Shown here: positions 1 to 11,579 of the stretch, one piece after another
How positions within the stretch are numbered: the stretch's first letter is position 1
How the letters are laid out: every line of letters begins with the position of its first letter
Origin: Coffea arabica
Lineage: Eukaryota > Streptophyta > Magnoliopsida > Gentianales > Rubiaceae
DNA length: 64,000 nt
Assembly: GCF_036785885.1 (NCBI RefSeq)
Contig: NC_092329.1
Coordinates: 21,346,449 to 21,410,448 of the forward strand
Reading direction: 5' to 3'
The notes under the pieces: model-generated
The model's input: the letters and a program-made list of their open reading frames with translations, nothing else
Databases searched by the model: none
Told to the model about the DNA's origin: nothing
Translations under genes and position numbers: made by a program

Positions 1-1080
1 AACCACTCATTAGATGCCCTAGTATTGCATTTTACATGTGTTACAACAATTTTCTTGTTTTGACCCTCACTTTAAAACACAATTTTCTTATCTACACGCC
101 TTATTCTAAGACTTAGACCACTTATAAGATGCCCTTGCATCATATTCCTTATGTGTTATAACATTTCCCATGCATTACATTTCATTTCCTTTTATTTGAA
201 TTAAAGCAATTTCTTGAGTTGGTTTTATATAATTCACCACTTGTATTTTACCAAGTGTTCTTTTATAAGTGGTAGGGACTTTACATGAAGGATTAGAGGT
301 GTTAAATATGTACTGGTATATTTGGAAATGTTAAAATACCATTAGTCAAAGATTAAGGGAGAATTGGACAAGAATGGGGCCAAGTGGCAAAACCCTAGCC
401 AAGTATTTTGTTTGACCCAAGATTAGAAGATTATTTAAACTAGCCTAAGCCATTTTTTTCTCTCATGATGGCCGGCCCTCTTGAAGCTTAGAGAGGAAGA
501 GAGAAACTCAATTTTCTTTCTTTCTAAATTTAGTTTGATCTTGAGAGAAAAATCAAAGAGAAAGATATTGAATTAGTGAGAAACTTTCCTCCAACCTTAA
601 GTGTTTCATTCAAGCTTGAAGCTCTCATTTTAGTGGGTTGATTTGGTGATTGAAGTTACCTACAAGAGAGGTAAATATTCTTTAAATGATGGTTTTATGG
701 TGTTTTATCATGTACTAGAAGTTTTAATGGCAATATACAAGTTGTTTGGTTGAGATTTGGGGTTAATCTATTGAATTAAACAAGTAGAAGTTGAGTTAGT
801 TTTTATGCCTACCAAGTGTTTGATGAAATGTTTGGATCTTGTTCATGTTTGTTTTGAGGTATTAACGTGTTTTAAACCTCTTTTGAGTTAGATCTACCAC
901 TTGATGTGTTGTTTAAATGGAAATCATGAAAGGGATGAAAGTTAGATGAACATGTAAACTTGTGGACTGTTTTCATCCTCTTGGCTGACCGGCATGAGAA
1001 GAAGCATCTTGATTTTTGTGCTTTATTTACACCTTAATCATGCCTAAGAAACTTGGCTAGAGAATGGTTAAGCTCATGTG

Positions 1081-4000
1081 TGTGAGGACTTGCAAATTCC
1101 TTATATTTTTCTCAAAAATGCCCTTTTATTTGGAAATTATTCTTTTACTATGGCTCTACTACTCAATCATTCCTCAATAAGTGCACATGCACCTGGAAAG
1201 TAGGGTTTCACTTTTTGTTTTCAAGTTGGAGCAAGTTAGGGTTTTCACGCGTATCCGTAGTGTAATTATCCGGTACGGAGCGAGAATCAAATTTGGTGTT
1301 TAAGAGTGACTTTTGGGTGAAAAATAATATGTGATTAGAAGCAATGATATAAAGTTAGTCAATAGGAAGAAAAAACCCTAGTACGTGTGATTTAAGGAAA
1401 AACGGTGCAAACCGACGGGTATCGATCACTACCGATTGACCGCACCACTTGACCACCACTTTCTTACCACATGAGCTCATTAATACTTGAGCAAAATATC
1501 TCCTTATTTCCAGCTAGCTTTGACCAAAATTTAGGGCCAAAAATGCAAGGAAAGAAAGAGAAATTTTGGTTGGCTTTGGTGGTGACAAGTGTCACCACCC
1601 TATGGTCCCTTAGTTGATATTTTTTTTTCTTGCCTTCTTAACACCTTGGAGTAGCCTTTCTTCTTCATTTTTCTGCTGCTTGGCTGAGACAAGAGAGGAG
1701 AGAAAGAGAGCAAGAAACCAACTTCCTTCTTCTTGAGTTGAGCCATCCAAGTGAGGAATTAAAATTCTAAACCGATTAAAGTGTGAGTTGTGAGCTTGAG
1801 AAGCTAGGGGAACCAAGAATTCCAAGAGGACGTGAAGTATTACTCTTGCAAGCTTCATTTGTTGAGGTATTTTCTGCCTATACTTGCTATATGGATGATA
1901 TATGTTGTATCTAAGCTTATATAGGAGGTTGTGGTGGTGGATTGAGGCAAGAAATGAAGAAAGTTTCATTGAATCCCAAAAATTCCAGATTTCTGGAAAA
2001 TTTCAGCCTTCTTCTGTCCGGTTTTATTACATCATGGTAGATGCTGAATTAGCCTTGGGTTAAAACATAAAAGTTGTAAATAATGATATTTTGTAGTAGC
2101 CTGCAAAATTTCAGCTCAATCGAAGCAACGTAGCCTATGAAAAGACCGAAATACCCCTGCTGCCCTGTTTCTATCCGAACATACTAATCAGCTTCTGTAA
2201 TTGGTTGTTTTGACCAGGAATACTACTGATTTGGCTGTTGATGTCTTCTTCAGACTTATAGCCTTGTATCTTAGATTTCCAATGGCTTTGGAATCACTTG
2301 AATTGGAGTTGTATATTCTGAGATATGACTGAATGAGTCCGGACTGCCATAGTAAACTTTGAATTGGAAAATCTGGAGTTGTTTTGGTAAATTTGACCTA
2401 GATACATTGCAAACTGGAGTGAGTGGCCTTCTTCAACCTTGTAGCCCCCTGTCTTAGGTTCGAAATGGTACAAGTTACACCTCAATCCGATAAGCGTAGC
2501 CTCGGATGTGCCCATTCCGTAAAAACCCGTCAAAACTATCTTTTGTAAACTTCGTTTCCACACTTGTTGTTAGCTTAAATTTTTGTCCTTGTATTGTCTT
2601 GAGCATATTGAGTGGCTGCTTATGTTGTGGGTAATGTTGGGATTGATTGAGGAAAACAATGAAGCCATAAATGGTTGGAAAATAGGTAAATACAAAGGGC
2701 GTGCCGCCCAAATTTTCGCTCGAGAACTAATTCTCTATTTGAACTTGTATATTTTCGTTTGGCAAATACTATGACTGTTTTTCCATCTTAAAACATGGTC
2801 CTTCTTCAATTGGAAACTTCAAATGTTTGCTTACTCTTACCAAATAAAGAGAAATGGTTTAGTGTTTTCTTGGGTACTTTGTTCTCCTTTTTACATGAAT
2901 TTCATTAAGACCTTTAGTTTATAAAATCTACTTGAATATGAGATGATTTTGAACCATATAAACGATTTCGAAAACAGTATTTCTTAGCCTATCTAGTTGG
3001 ATTCCGACTTGTCTTTGGTTCAAGTGTTTTCGTTGGAAAATTTTATAATCCTTTTGAGTTTGGTTTTACATTTGGTCTACGAAACTCTAATTATTTTGTC
3101 TACGGGTCTAAATGTCCTCGTTTCACTTTAAATACCTAATTGTTTATGCTAGATGAGCTGTAATATTCTATCTCGTTAACTTTAGGTTTTCTCGGTGACT
3201 AAGGATAACATCCGGAAGGATATTTTGCAAGTTGTTTTGCATACATAGGTGAGTGTTCTTTGTTTGTTATATCTTCCTTGACTTCATGACTTGTTGTTTT
3301 TGTTTGATCATGTGTTAAATGTTTCCAATGATTTCCAAACGAATTTTTCAGGCGAGCGTGTACTATATCGCACTCGACCTAAATGAAACGTGAAATTTTC
3401 AATGCTTTAATGATTAATACATTAGTTACGCATGATGTAAGCCTTTTAGCTGAATTGGGCCCTGCCCTTCATTACTGATCGACTCGAGCCAGAAGCGGAC
3501 TCGGTCGGGCGATATGGTGACCCTGGGTGAACGTTTGGTATACTCGAGTATTACCTTGTAGTCCGGACAACGTCCGGATGGGTGGAGCCTAGCCAACGGT
3601 CGGGAAGGGGGTGAATGAACGAACGAAAGAACAAACGAGGGATTTTACCTACAAAAATGCATTTTTAAATGATTGGAGGAATAAGGGGAATGACAGGAGA
3701 ACGAACGAACGAACGAATCGCTCTATGTGAGCCCGTATCCTTTTATTAAATGTGTTACTATCGCTTTCCATTGTAAATGTTTCTTGAATTATTGATACTC
3801 CATGTTTCATGTATTGAAATGATTATTTGATTATGTGTTTGGAACCTCACTGAGCTTTTAGCTCACCCTTTTAGTTTTGTTTTCCTTAACAGGGGACGGC
3901 GAGCAGGATGAGAGCATAGACTAGCCTAGTCTAGTTCTTTTGTTTTTTTTTTTTGTAATGGTTCTCGCCCCAATGCTTGGCACGGGCTGGACGTATGAAG

Positions 4001-4218
4001 GATTGAGAACCTTTGTATATTCGATGTTTATACTCTCTTTTAGATTGGAAATGTATATAAGTTCCGCTTTAAGTTTTGGATCGTTGCCCTATTTATTCTT
4101 GTGATTTTATTCCGATTTCATTTAAGAGCTATAGTAAGTGAGTGAGTCCCGGTGAGAGTTGGGCAGGCGACCCGCCAAACCCTTTTGGTTCGCCTTAGGG
4201 GGAGGTGGGGCCGTCACA
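1081..4218 (+). mobile_element. Solo gypsy LTR S1
   Basis: A 3138-bp LTR starts TGTGAGGACT and ends CCGTCACA, flanked by the same 5 bp, ATGTG, at 1076-1080 and 4219-4223. No PBS or PPT abuts it, so it is a solo LTR, the usual product of recombination between the two LTRs of an element. It resembles S4 (41614-45033): both share the region around 'cggtacggagc' about 180-390 bp from the start. The host LTR resumes at 4224. ORFs inside it are chance reading frames. Confidence 0.93.
3351..3893 (+). promoter_or_regulatory. Hairpin array and acceptor-like motif in S1
   Basis: Blocks in order: hairpin A (3351-3380, GGCGAG paired with CTCG-CC around a TACTATAT loop), hairpin B (3537-3555, palindrome TACTCGAGTA), hairpin D (3720-3732, GCTC/GAGC, followed by CCGTATCC), hairpin E (3851-3865, TGAGC-tttta-GCTCA) and the pyrimidine-rich TTTTCCTTAACAGG (3880-3893). 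The same order recurs in other LTRs here. Function is not known; a structured retroelement RNA leader is my inference. Confidence 0.6.
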
Positions 4219-6058
4219 ATGTGTGAATTGGAATGAAATTTGAGTAAGGAAAGTAGTGGTTTGGTCTATACAGTGGACTGGTTTGGTTTTCTTGAAGGCT
4301 AGGCTGCTATGGTTATTTATTTCATGTTGATGTGTTATATTTTGAACTCCAATGGTCCTAGGTGATATGACCCCCTGTATATGAACATTTGAGGAATGAT
4401 TTGGGTGAATTTGGACTAAAACAAACGAAGATAGCACCAAGAACCAATGTAGTTTTGCTTGCGGTTAAGGCTGATCCAAGGTTGGAAAAACAGCCAACTT
4501 GTCTGAGATACTGGTACTACTATGAGATGAAATGAGTGTGTAATTGGTACTGTTGGAAAGCCCTTTGAGTCTAGTTTCCAACGTCACTGACGGCACCTAA
4601 TTCCGACCTTCCTACAGTAAGATATAGCCGTTTTACCGAGACTGCGTGGACGCGACTGTTTTACGCGCGAAGAACGATTTAACCTAGAATGAAACTTTTC
4701 TTTTGCCCAACTTTCATGCACTTATTGAACTTGTTTTCTCATGAACTTTTACTGAATTTTGGGCCTAATTTACATAATGAATTGAGTGATTTTAACCGCT
4801 CACTTGGTCTCTTAATGAGCCTACGATTGAGTGGGAAATGAATCTAATATGTTAATGATTTCACTCGTTGCCCTAAGATTGGGAAACAAAGATGGTCGTA
4901 ATTGAGATACTTGACGTTTGACTACTGCATTACTTGACAGGTGATTGTTCCACTACCTGCTACTCGTTATGTGAAATATCTGAATATCTGAAATACTTGA
5001 TTTATGACAGTTGGAGCCAAATACTGTTTTGATAAAATGGAGGCGAGCGTGTATTTTATCACACTCGGCCTCCCTTGTTTTCCAATGAGGCTTTGTATAC
5101 TGTTATTATGAGATGAGATTTCGCTATATACATGACTGTGTTTGAGTTGTTTGGGTAATATCCCATCAACTACTGCTACTGTTTGGGTACCCAACCTCTT
5201 AAGTGAATCGGTTGCATCGAGCCAGCAAGGGCTTGGTCGAGAAGGCCGATAAAGCATGGGGACTGATGTTTAGAGGTCCCTGGTGAAGTGTAGCTGTTGA
5301 GCTTGCTTGTTGTGTTGCCCAACACTACCAGTGGTAAAATCCTCGACTTGATCCTGTTTCTTTGGAATCTTGGATTCCTGGTATACTCGAGTACTACCAA
5401 ACTACTGTTTGTGGCATGCGGGCCCGGTAGAGGGTTGATTGGTGGACGGAGATTGGTGAAAGCGGTGTTCTACAGACTTGCATTCTATAAATACAAACGT
5501 TGACGGAGGGTCAACGGATCCAGTTATGATCAAGCTCCAATGGTTATTGGCTTTTGAAAGCCACCTGTATCCTTGAATTGAACTGTGATTAAATTACTGT
5601 TTTATTGTACGGAGTTTATTTGATTATTTTGTGACCTTATTTGACTATGTGTTTACTTGGAACCTCACTGGGCATTAACTCACCCCACTCCCTTTGTTTT
5701 CCTTAACAGATCGGGGATAGATTTGATCAAGAGCTTTCTTAGCTTTACATTGTTTTGGACTTGTATTTGAGATTGTAATTTTTTGCTTAAGTAGACCTTA
5801 CTTTTGACTCTTGTAAACTTAAACCTATAAGTTCAACTCTTATTATGTAAGTTGACTTTTGGCTATATGTATACTAAGCTTTTGGAGAATTGGTGAAGTG
5901 ATTATGTTTTATTTAGGGTTATACTCCCTTGCATGGAAGATGTTTTGTCCGCCTCATTTGAGTTATTAGTACTTTGATCGACTGAGTCTCGGCGAGAGTT
6001 GGGCAAGCAGTCCGCTGATACCCTAGGGTTCGCTCTAGGAAGAGGTGGGACTATCACA

Positions 6059-6856
6059 TGGACAATCTGAGAGGACAATTCAGACCATTGAGGACTTGTG
6101 TTTTGGATTTTGGGGAGAGTTGGAGTAAGTTTTTGACGTTGGTGGAATTTGCCTATAATAATAGTTTCCACTCTTCTATTCGATTGGCTCCGTATGAAGC
6201 ACTTTACGGTCGAAAGTGAAGGTTTTCGATTTGTTGGGATGAAGTAGGTGAGCGAAAGATTCTAGACCCGACTACAGTGCCTTGGATTGAGGAAGCTAAT
6301 GAGAAGGTAAAGTTGGTACGCTAGAGAATTCAAACCGCACAGAGTCGTGAAAAGAGTTATGCAGATAACTGAAGAAAGGACTTGGAATTTGCGGTTGCAG
6401 ATCTAGTATTTCTTAAAATTACAGCTCTGAAAGCGAGTTTAATGCCTGGGAAAAGAAAGAAGTTACAACTGAAATTTGTAGGACCTTATAAGGTTATCCA
6501 ATGCATGGGGATTGCAGCATATAAGTTGGAGTTGCCATCGAGACTGTCTCAGATTCATAACGTGTTCCACGTGTCTATGCTTAAGAAGTACCATCCAGAC
6601 CCTTCTCACGTTTTGCAGCCGGAAAGTGTTAAAATTGATGAGACCTTAACCTATGAAGAGAAACCAGTAAAACTTCTGGATTGGAAGGTTAAAGAACTAA
6701 GGAGTAAACAGATACCGTTGGTAAAAGTTCTTTGGAGGAATCACGGGTTAGAGGAAGCGACCTGGGAAGTCGAAGAAGCAATCCAAAAAAAGTATCCAGA
6801 TCTGTTCACCAATCAAGGTAAATTTCGAGGACGAAATTCTCTTAAGGGGGAGAGGA
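6059..6856 (+). pseudogene. E0 pol 3' end: integrase tail and chromodomain (broken)
   Basis: Conceptual translation gives the C-terminal part of gypsy integrase ([30 protein letters not shown]), the GPY/F-type segment (FVGPYKV), VFHVSMLKKYHPDP, and then a chromodomain (PLVKVLWRNHG..EEATWEVE). A C-terminal chromodomain marks a chromovirus; in that family it directs integration to chromatin. Breaks: a small deletion/frameshift near 6095, a stop near 6217 (a TGC codon changed to TGA), a TAG near 6322 and a TGA near 6369. The last open stretch, 6382-6861, ends with a TAA formed across the PPT/LTR junction. The upstream part of pol was separated by insertion of LTR H0. Confidence 0.88.
6838..6856 (+). 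other. Polypurine tract of E0
   Basis: The purine run AAGGGGGAGAGGA directly precedes the LTR start TGTAAGGACC at 6857, the expected plus-strand primer position. It follows the conserved gypsy pol end FRGRNS. Confidence 0.85.
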
Positions 6857-7010
6857 TGTAAGGACCTGTAATTTTACTTATTTTAAGTTCCTAATTTCTA
6901 ACTCATTTAATTATTTAATTGGCCTTTTGCCCTAAATATTATTTTCTAGGCTTTTTAGACCTAATTACATGGGTTTATAACTCAATTATATTTTATAACT
7001 CAGCTTATGA
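6857..7010 (+). mobile_element. Start of E0 3' LTR (truncated)
   Basis: TGTAAGGACC follows the PPT. The AT-rich sequence after it matches, on the opposite strand, part of the G-out LTR near 17575-17670 (shared 'aataattaaatgag' and 'aataatatt'). It runs into copia LTR sequence at about 7011; the right edge is approximate. Confidence 0.7.
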
Positions 7011-8068
7011 GACACTTTTTGCCTCAATATGAAATTTACCCTCTTTTTTAGATGACCACTCAATGGAATAGTTAATAAGAAAGCAAGATTGCTTATGAGT
7101 AGAAGAGATGGGCAATTTATGTTTGCAAGATAGTAAGTAATAGAGAACGAATAGCAAACCAAATTCCAAACTCCTCTTGAACTTGAATATTACTTTATAG
7201 TGCAAGCTTCTTCAAGTTGATCAAATACAACCAATCTTTGTATACAAAGAAAGGATCACTTCCTCCTTGCCCCAAGCTACACTTGGTCAAGTTAAGAAGT
7301 TTTACAATCACTCGGATAACCTTCATAAAACTACACTATTGAAGTATTTTTCTCACACAAGAAAACTAATACGAAATTTACACAACTAAGAGTACAAATC
7401 TTCCTTATAGAGTATTTTCTCACTAAAATCATTCTTGATCTTTTGTAGTCTCAATATCCAAAAGTTATCTTAGAATAGTTGACCATGCACTATTTATATG
7501 AGACTAAAAAATTCCTCGATTAATGCTTCCAACAAATAGAAGGCAGCTGAAGAGTCAACTAGCTGTTATGAGCGTCGGACGTCCGATACTCCTGTTTCTT
7601 GCGTCCGACAGCAGGCAGTGAGTTTGAAAAAATTTCTTTAATTCTTTCGGACGTTCGATGTCTCTAATGCTTGCGTCTGAAAGCAGATGATAAATATGAG
7701 AAATCTTCTTCAGTTCTATCGAACGTCTGATACCTCCAATGCTTTGCATTCAAAGTGCCGCATTATTTATCGGACTTTCGATGCTCTAATGTTTTGTGTT
7801 CGATCGAAGTCAGTGATCTAGAGGGAATGTCTTAATTTTTTCGGACGTCCGGTGGTGGAGTTTATCATGCGTCCAAAGTTACGCAATGATTATCGGACGT
7901 CCGGTCCTGTCTTCACAAGCGTCCGATAGCTTTTATAAACCTTTGTTTCTTTCAATTGCATTTAATTTTTGAATATGATTTGTTTCATAGTTGAAAGTAT
8001 TTTTTGAAGAGATATTAGTATCATCCATTTATTTTGTAAACATCAAAAGTTAGGAACTAAAATTAACA
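7011..8068 (-). mobile_element. Ty1/copia (Sirevirus-like) 3' LTR, reverse
   Basis: On the minus strand this LTR starts TGTTAATTTTAGTTCC next to the PPT AAAAAGGGAGAGAT (8069-8082). It also contains 'atcctttctttgtatac' and 'aagcttgcac', motifs I associate with Sirevirus LTRs. The left end (minus-strand 3' end) is not precisely placed. No coding capacity. It holds the CGGACGTCCG repeat block. Confidence 0.7.
7570..7930. repeat. Six degenerate copies of a CGGACGTCCG palindrome unit
   Basis: Units begin near 7573, 7648, 7718, 7770, 7838 and 7892. Each has a TCGGACGTCCGAT-like core, then about 20 bp, then GCGTCCGA(A/T)AGC-like sequence. Copies 1, 5 and 6 have the intact CGGACGTCCG palindrome; the others have decayed by single changes. 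The block sits in the copia LTR. Confidence 0.8.
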
Positions 8069-8395
8069 ATCTCTCCCTTTTTGATGATAACAAAACAATG
8101 GATGGAGGAAAAAAAAATTGAGCCAAAACTCCCCCTCACTCAATGCATCAAAGAAGTTTTTAAGTGCTAAAATTTTTAAGGCCAGAATAACTCCGCCTTA
8201 GAATAAGTTTCCCTTACACATTAACCATTTATACAATATCCCAACATCCCAATATCCATTTCTCTACCTTTTTGTCATCATAAGATGAGTGTATCAACCA
8301 ATATCATCAATATCAGCAATCCAACATCATCAATCTAGCATCAGTAATCAATAATAACAACCAATATCCAATCTGATATACCAAATATGACAGAT
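8069..8395 (-). mobile_element. Copia PPT and 3' non-coding region, reverse
   Basis: Minus-strand PPT (AAAAAGGGAGAGAT) and adjacent non-coding sequence with 'ctccccctcact' and 'ctttttgtcatcataa', typical of the region between pol and the 3' LTR in copia elements. No coding sequence. It is cut at 8396 by the start of the Tat/Athila-like LTR. Confidence 0.65.
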
Positions 8396-9699
8396 TGTCA
8401 GGCCTGTGCACTAATAAAAACCTGCTTAACTAAAAGTAATTTCTGTAGATAGCGGTGAGCAGGGTCGAATCCATAGGAATTGGGAATAATTGTTTCTTTT
8501 CAAATTCACAGTGACAAGGGGGTGTTTTTATATCAGGGGTAACAATTTAAGCAATCCAACTAAAAGTAAAATAATAAAAATAAAATAGCCAACTAGAAAT
8601 TAAATAACAATTTACTAAAATCAAATGAGTGATAATTAAGGATCTAGCCAAGGAATAATTTCACCAATGGTTCACCTAATTGATCATTGAAACAAAGGCA
8701 ATTCCAATTATTCACTAATATATAGGTTATAACTGCCAAACAAGCGATGACAGTCAACCCCTCCTTACTGTGTCGGTGATTAAGATACACCCGTTAACCA
8801 CTGCTCTAATTGAGAAATAATCCTAGGTACGCCCATAAAATTTAATTTTCCAATTGTCTTACGTATTAGAGGAGCCCTATTCTAACTAAATAACACACTA
8901 CCAGGGTTATTTTAGGTTAGCCTGCGTATTCGCCTGACACAAACCCAATCATGCCAGTTATCACTATTTTGAGACAATTAAACAATTACGGATTTAACGT
9001 CCCAATTGACAATAGATTATCAAATTAACTAATTATCCGGATCCAAGACAATCAATTAATTAAACAATTATAAGTACTGTAACCAGGGAATATGCGAATA
9101 CCAATAAATAAAAGAAAAATATAAAATTAAATCGATCTCACAATTTTAGGCGATCCAAAGCATTCGTTGTTCCTTGACTAGACAAAGGGATTTAACTCAT
9201 CCCTTGTCTACTCCTACAGAAAAGAAAAGAAGAGCAACTAAAGATGAAAGGAAAAGTCAAAGGCTTTACCCTTTGCTCCTGCCATGCGTAAGAATCAAAA
9301 AGCAAAAAGAGATCCCATGGAAAAGTCAACAAAAGCTAAGCCAAAGAAGAAAAAGAAGTCCCCTGCTCCTAATTCTAATTCCTATCTAATTGCTAACTCT
9401 ACTGTGCGGCGCCCCTTTTATTGCTATCCTTTGCGGCGGCTCTCCCCTTCCAGGAAGACTTCGGCCAAAATGACTAAAAAGGCCTCGCGTCTCTTTTGTT
9501 CCAAAAATGTCCCTGAGTGCCTTCTTTTTGAATTTTTTCCCGATGACTGTCAAATTGGCATTGGTTGTGGCATTTTCATTCTATTCCCTGAAATAAATGC
9601 AAATTACAAAAAGTGAGTAAAATCTAATAATTAATTCACATCAGGTTAGGTAATATGGGGAATTAATAATCAAATAAATGATGAAATCGCAACCTATCA
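8396..9699 (-). mobile_element. Tat/Athila-like gypsy 3' LTR, reverse
   Basis: A 1304-bp LTR reads on the minus strand from TGATAGGTTGCGA to GGCCTGACA, with the PPT-like AGGTGTGGGGGGAAT beside it (9700-9714). The 3' end carries 'attcgaccctgctcacc', which I associate with LTR ends of Tat/Athila-type elements. The inserted sequence begins inside copia DNA. A second LTR copy is not present, so no TSD can be tested. ORFs at 9174-9616 lie on the wrong strand and look accidental. Confidence 0.65.
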
Positions 9700-11579
9700 A
9701 TTCCCCCCACACCTAAACCATGCTTGTCCTCAAGCATAATAATAGCAACCAATATTTGATAATGGTTATCGCTCCATCTACCAAATTGCCAAGAGATCAA
9801 GAAAAATATATCAAGCATCAATGATCAAAATCCAAGAAAAAGACATCGCTCCGGTTAGCTTCCAAACCACACAACTCCCCTAATTGCTGGTTAATTAATC
9901 ATAGGAAAAAGGAATGACGCACAACATTTATCAGCAAATGGTCCAACTATTAACTAAAATCTCAACATTAAATCCATACTTTGACAAGCTGACTTATATC
10001 ACACACTAACACAACTTCACTCTCATTTTTTTCTTTTTTTTCACAATATTCTCTTTTTTTGACTCTTTTTTTTTTAAAATAGGAATAAAAGACTTAGTCT
10101 CAGCCATCGGAGCCTTTTGACGCGAGCTCTAACATTTTTCAGATGAAAGAGCCCGGTTACTCAGCTCCAATCGCCACGTGACTACGTACTCATAGCAATT
10201 ACTACATTTTGATGCGAGGCTCGATACTTTTAGTGAAGATCCCCGGTTATTTGATCGTCAATACTAGCGGAGTACAGTCAACTCTTTTTCACAGCTAAAT
10301 AACACAAAAATCAAAAGAAAATTTGCATCAGCTAGCCTTATTTTCAAACATGGAGAACTAAGATTAATAACCGGACCAATTCACATGAAAATGCCAACAA
10401 TCATTCCCAATGCGTAGAAGAGTTAACCAAAAATTAGAAGAGCTACATAATCATCGATATTCACCAAAAAGATGTTTTTGAACTCAACCACATTAACTTG
10501 ATACACTTTTATTGCTCAAACTTGGCAATAGTAGCATTGGAGTCAACAACCCACCATCAAACGACACCAAGTAGCAAAAGCTAGACATAAACTAAAAATA
10601 GAAGAGGTAACTACAAACTAAAAAGAAAAAAGTACAAACAAAAGGAAAAGGAATACATCTGAAAAATAAAACTAAAAACACTAGCACCCCATCTGATACC
10701 CCCCACACCTAAATGACACATTGCCCTCAATGTGGCAAAGAAACAGCAAAATTAGGGATAAAGGGCAATAGAACTCCCCTGGAATCGGATCAAAGTGGTG
10801 GGCGAGGTGGAAATTGGGGCGAAAACAACCCGTTTGCTGCAGAAACATTGCCAAATGCTGTGCCATGGCAGCTACATCGGTCAAAGTGAGATTGAGCAGC
10901 TCTAGAACTAGAAACTGATTTCGATCCCACCATGTCCGCTAACAGTCAACTCAATCAACCAGAGATAGAGGCTCCAACGATTATAGAAACTAGCAGATGC
11001 TATTAGCAAAAGAAACCCAGCAAAAACCAAATCACAGGCAAAATCGTAATTGAGTTGACCAAAATCACAGACAAGGCCCTTCCAAATCAGCAATTTAAAT
11101 CAGTAACCAAAGTGTTATCAAAAATCGATTAAAATCCACTAACGCCAACAAGTAAATCACATGGCTCAAGTCTTCCAATTCAACAAACAGTGTCAAAATG
11201 GGGTCAATCAAAATCACCACAATCAAAACACAGGCAAAAATGCTTCCCAATTATCAATAGACAATTGTAAAATCCCATCCCACTCAAGAACTCAACAAGA
11301 GCAACCAAAAGTTCAACAAATGTCCTCAAAGTGGGCTAGTAGCAAGAGCCCCAAGAAGTCAACAATTGAAGCAATAGTAGTGCAGAAATCTAACAGTAAC
11401 AACTTAATCTCAAACCCCAGCTTCCAATCAGTCAGTCAACTGAGGAGAAGTAACCCAGTGTAGTCAAAATACTCACACAATTGATGAAACAATTTCAATG
11501 GCAGGCCCACACTAATGAAAACTCCAAACAATACCAAATACTATCAAGGAGTTGGGAAACGAGGCTCAAATACCTCCAC

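Larger units (their letters stand above)
1..6058 (+). mobile_element. Gypsy LTR (H0), left end outside window, interrupted by solo LTR S1
   Basis: A forward Ty3/gypsy LTR ends at 6058 with the terminal block shared by the gypsy LTRs here (gagagttgggcaag, ggttcg, then ...ATCACA). Its own sequence is 1-1080 plus 4224-6058; the rest is the nested solo LTR S1. It carries hairpin blocks near 5039-5074, 5380-5398, 5499-5515 and 5549-5562 and the acceptor-like motif near 5692-5710. Directly after it, at 6059, lies the DGQSER part of an integrase gene, so this LTR (solo or 3' LTR) inserted into element E0. TSD would be TGGAC (6059-6063), but the left flank is not in the window. No gene is carried. 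Confidence 0.85.

Noticed and set aside
7570..7930. CRISPR-like repeat array
   Set aside because: Units are degenerate, unevenly spaced, lie in a plant copia LTR, and spacers are not unique sequence of constant length.
9174..9616. Lys/Arg-rich ORFs on the plus strand
   Set aside because: They lie antisense within the Tat/Athila-like LTR and consist of purine-rich low-complexity sequence.
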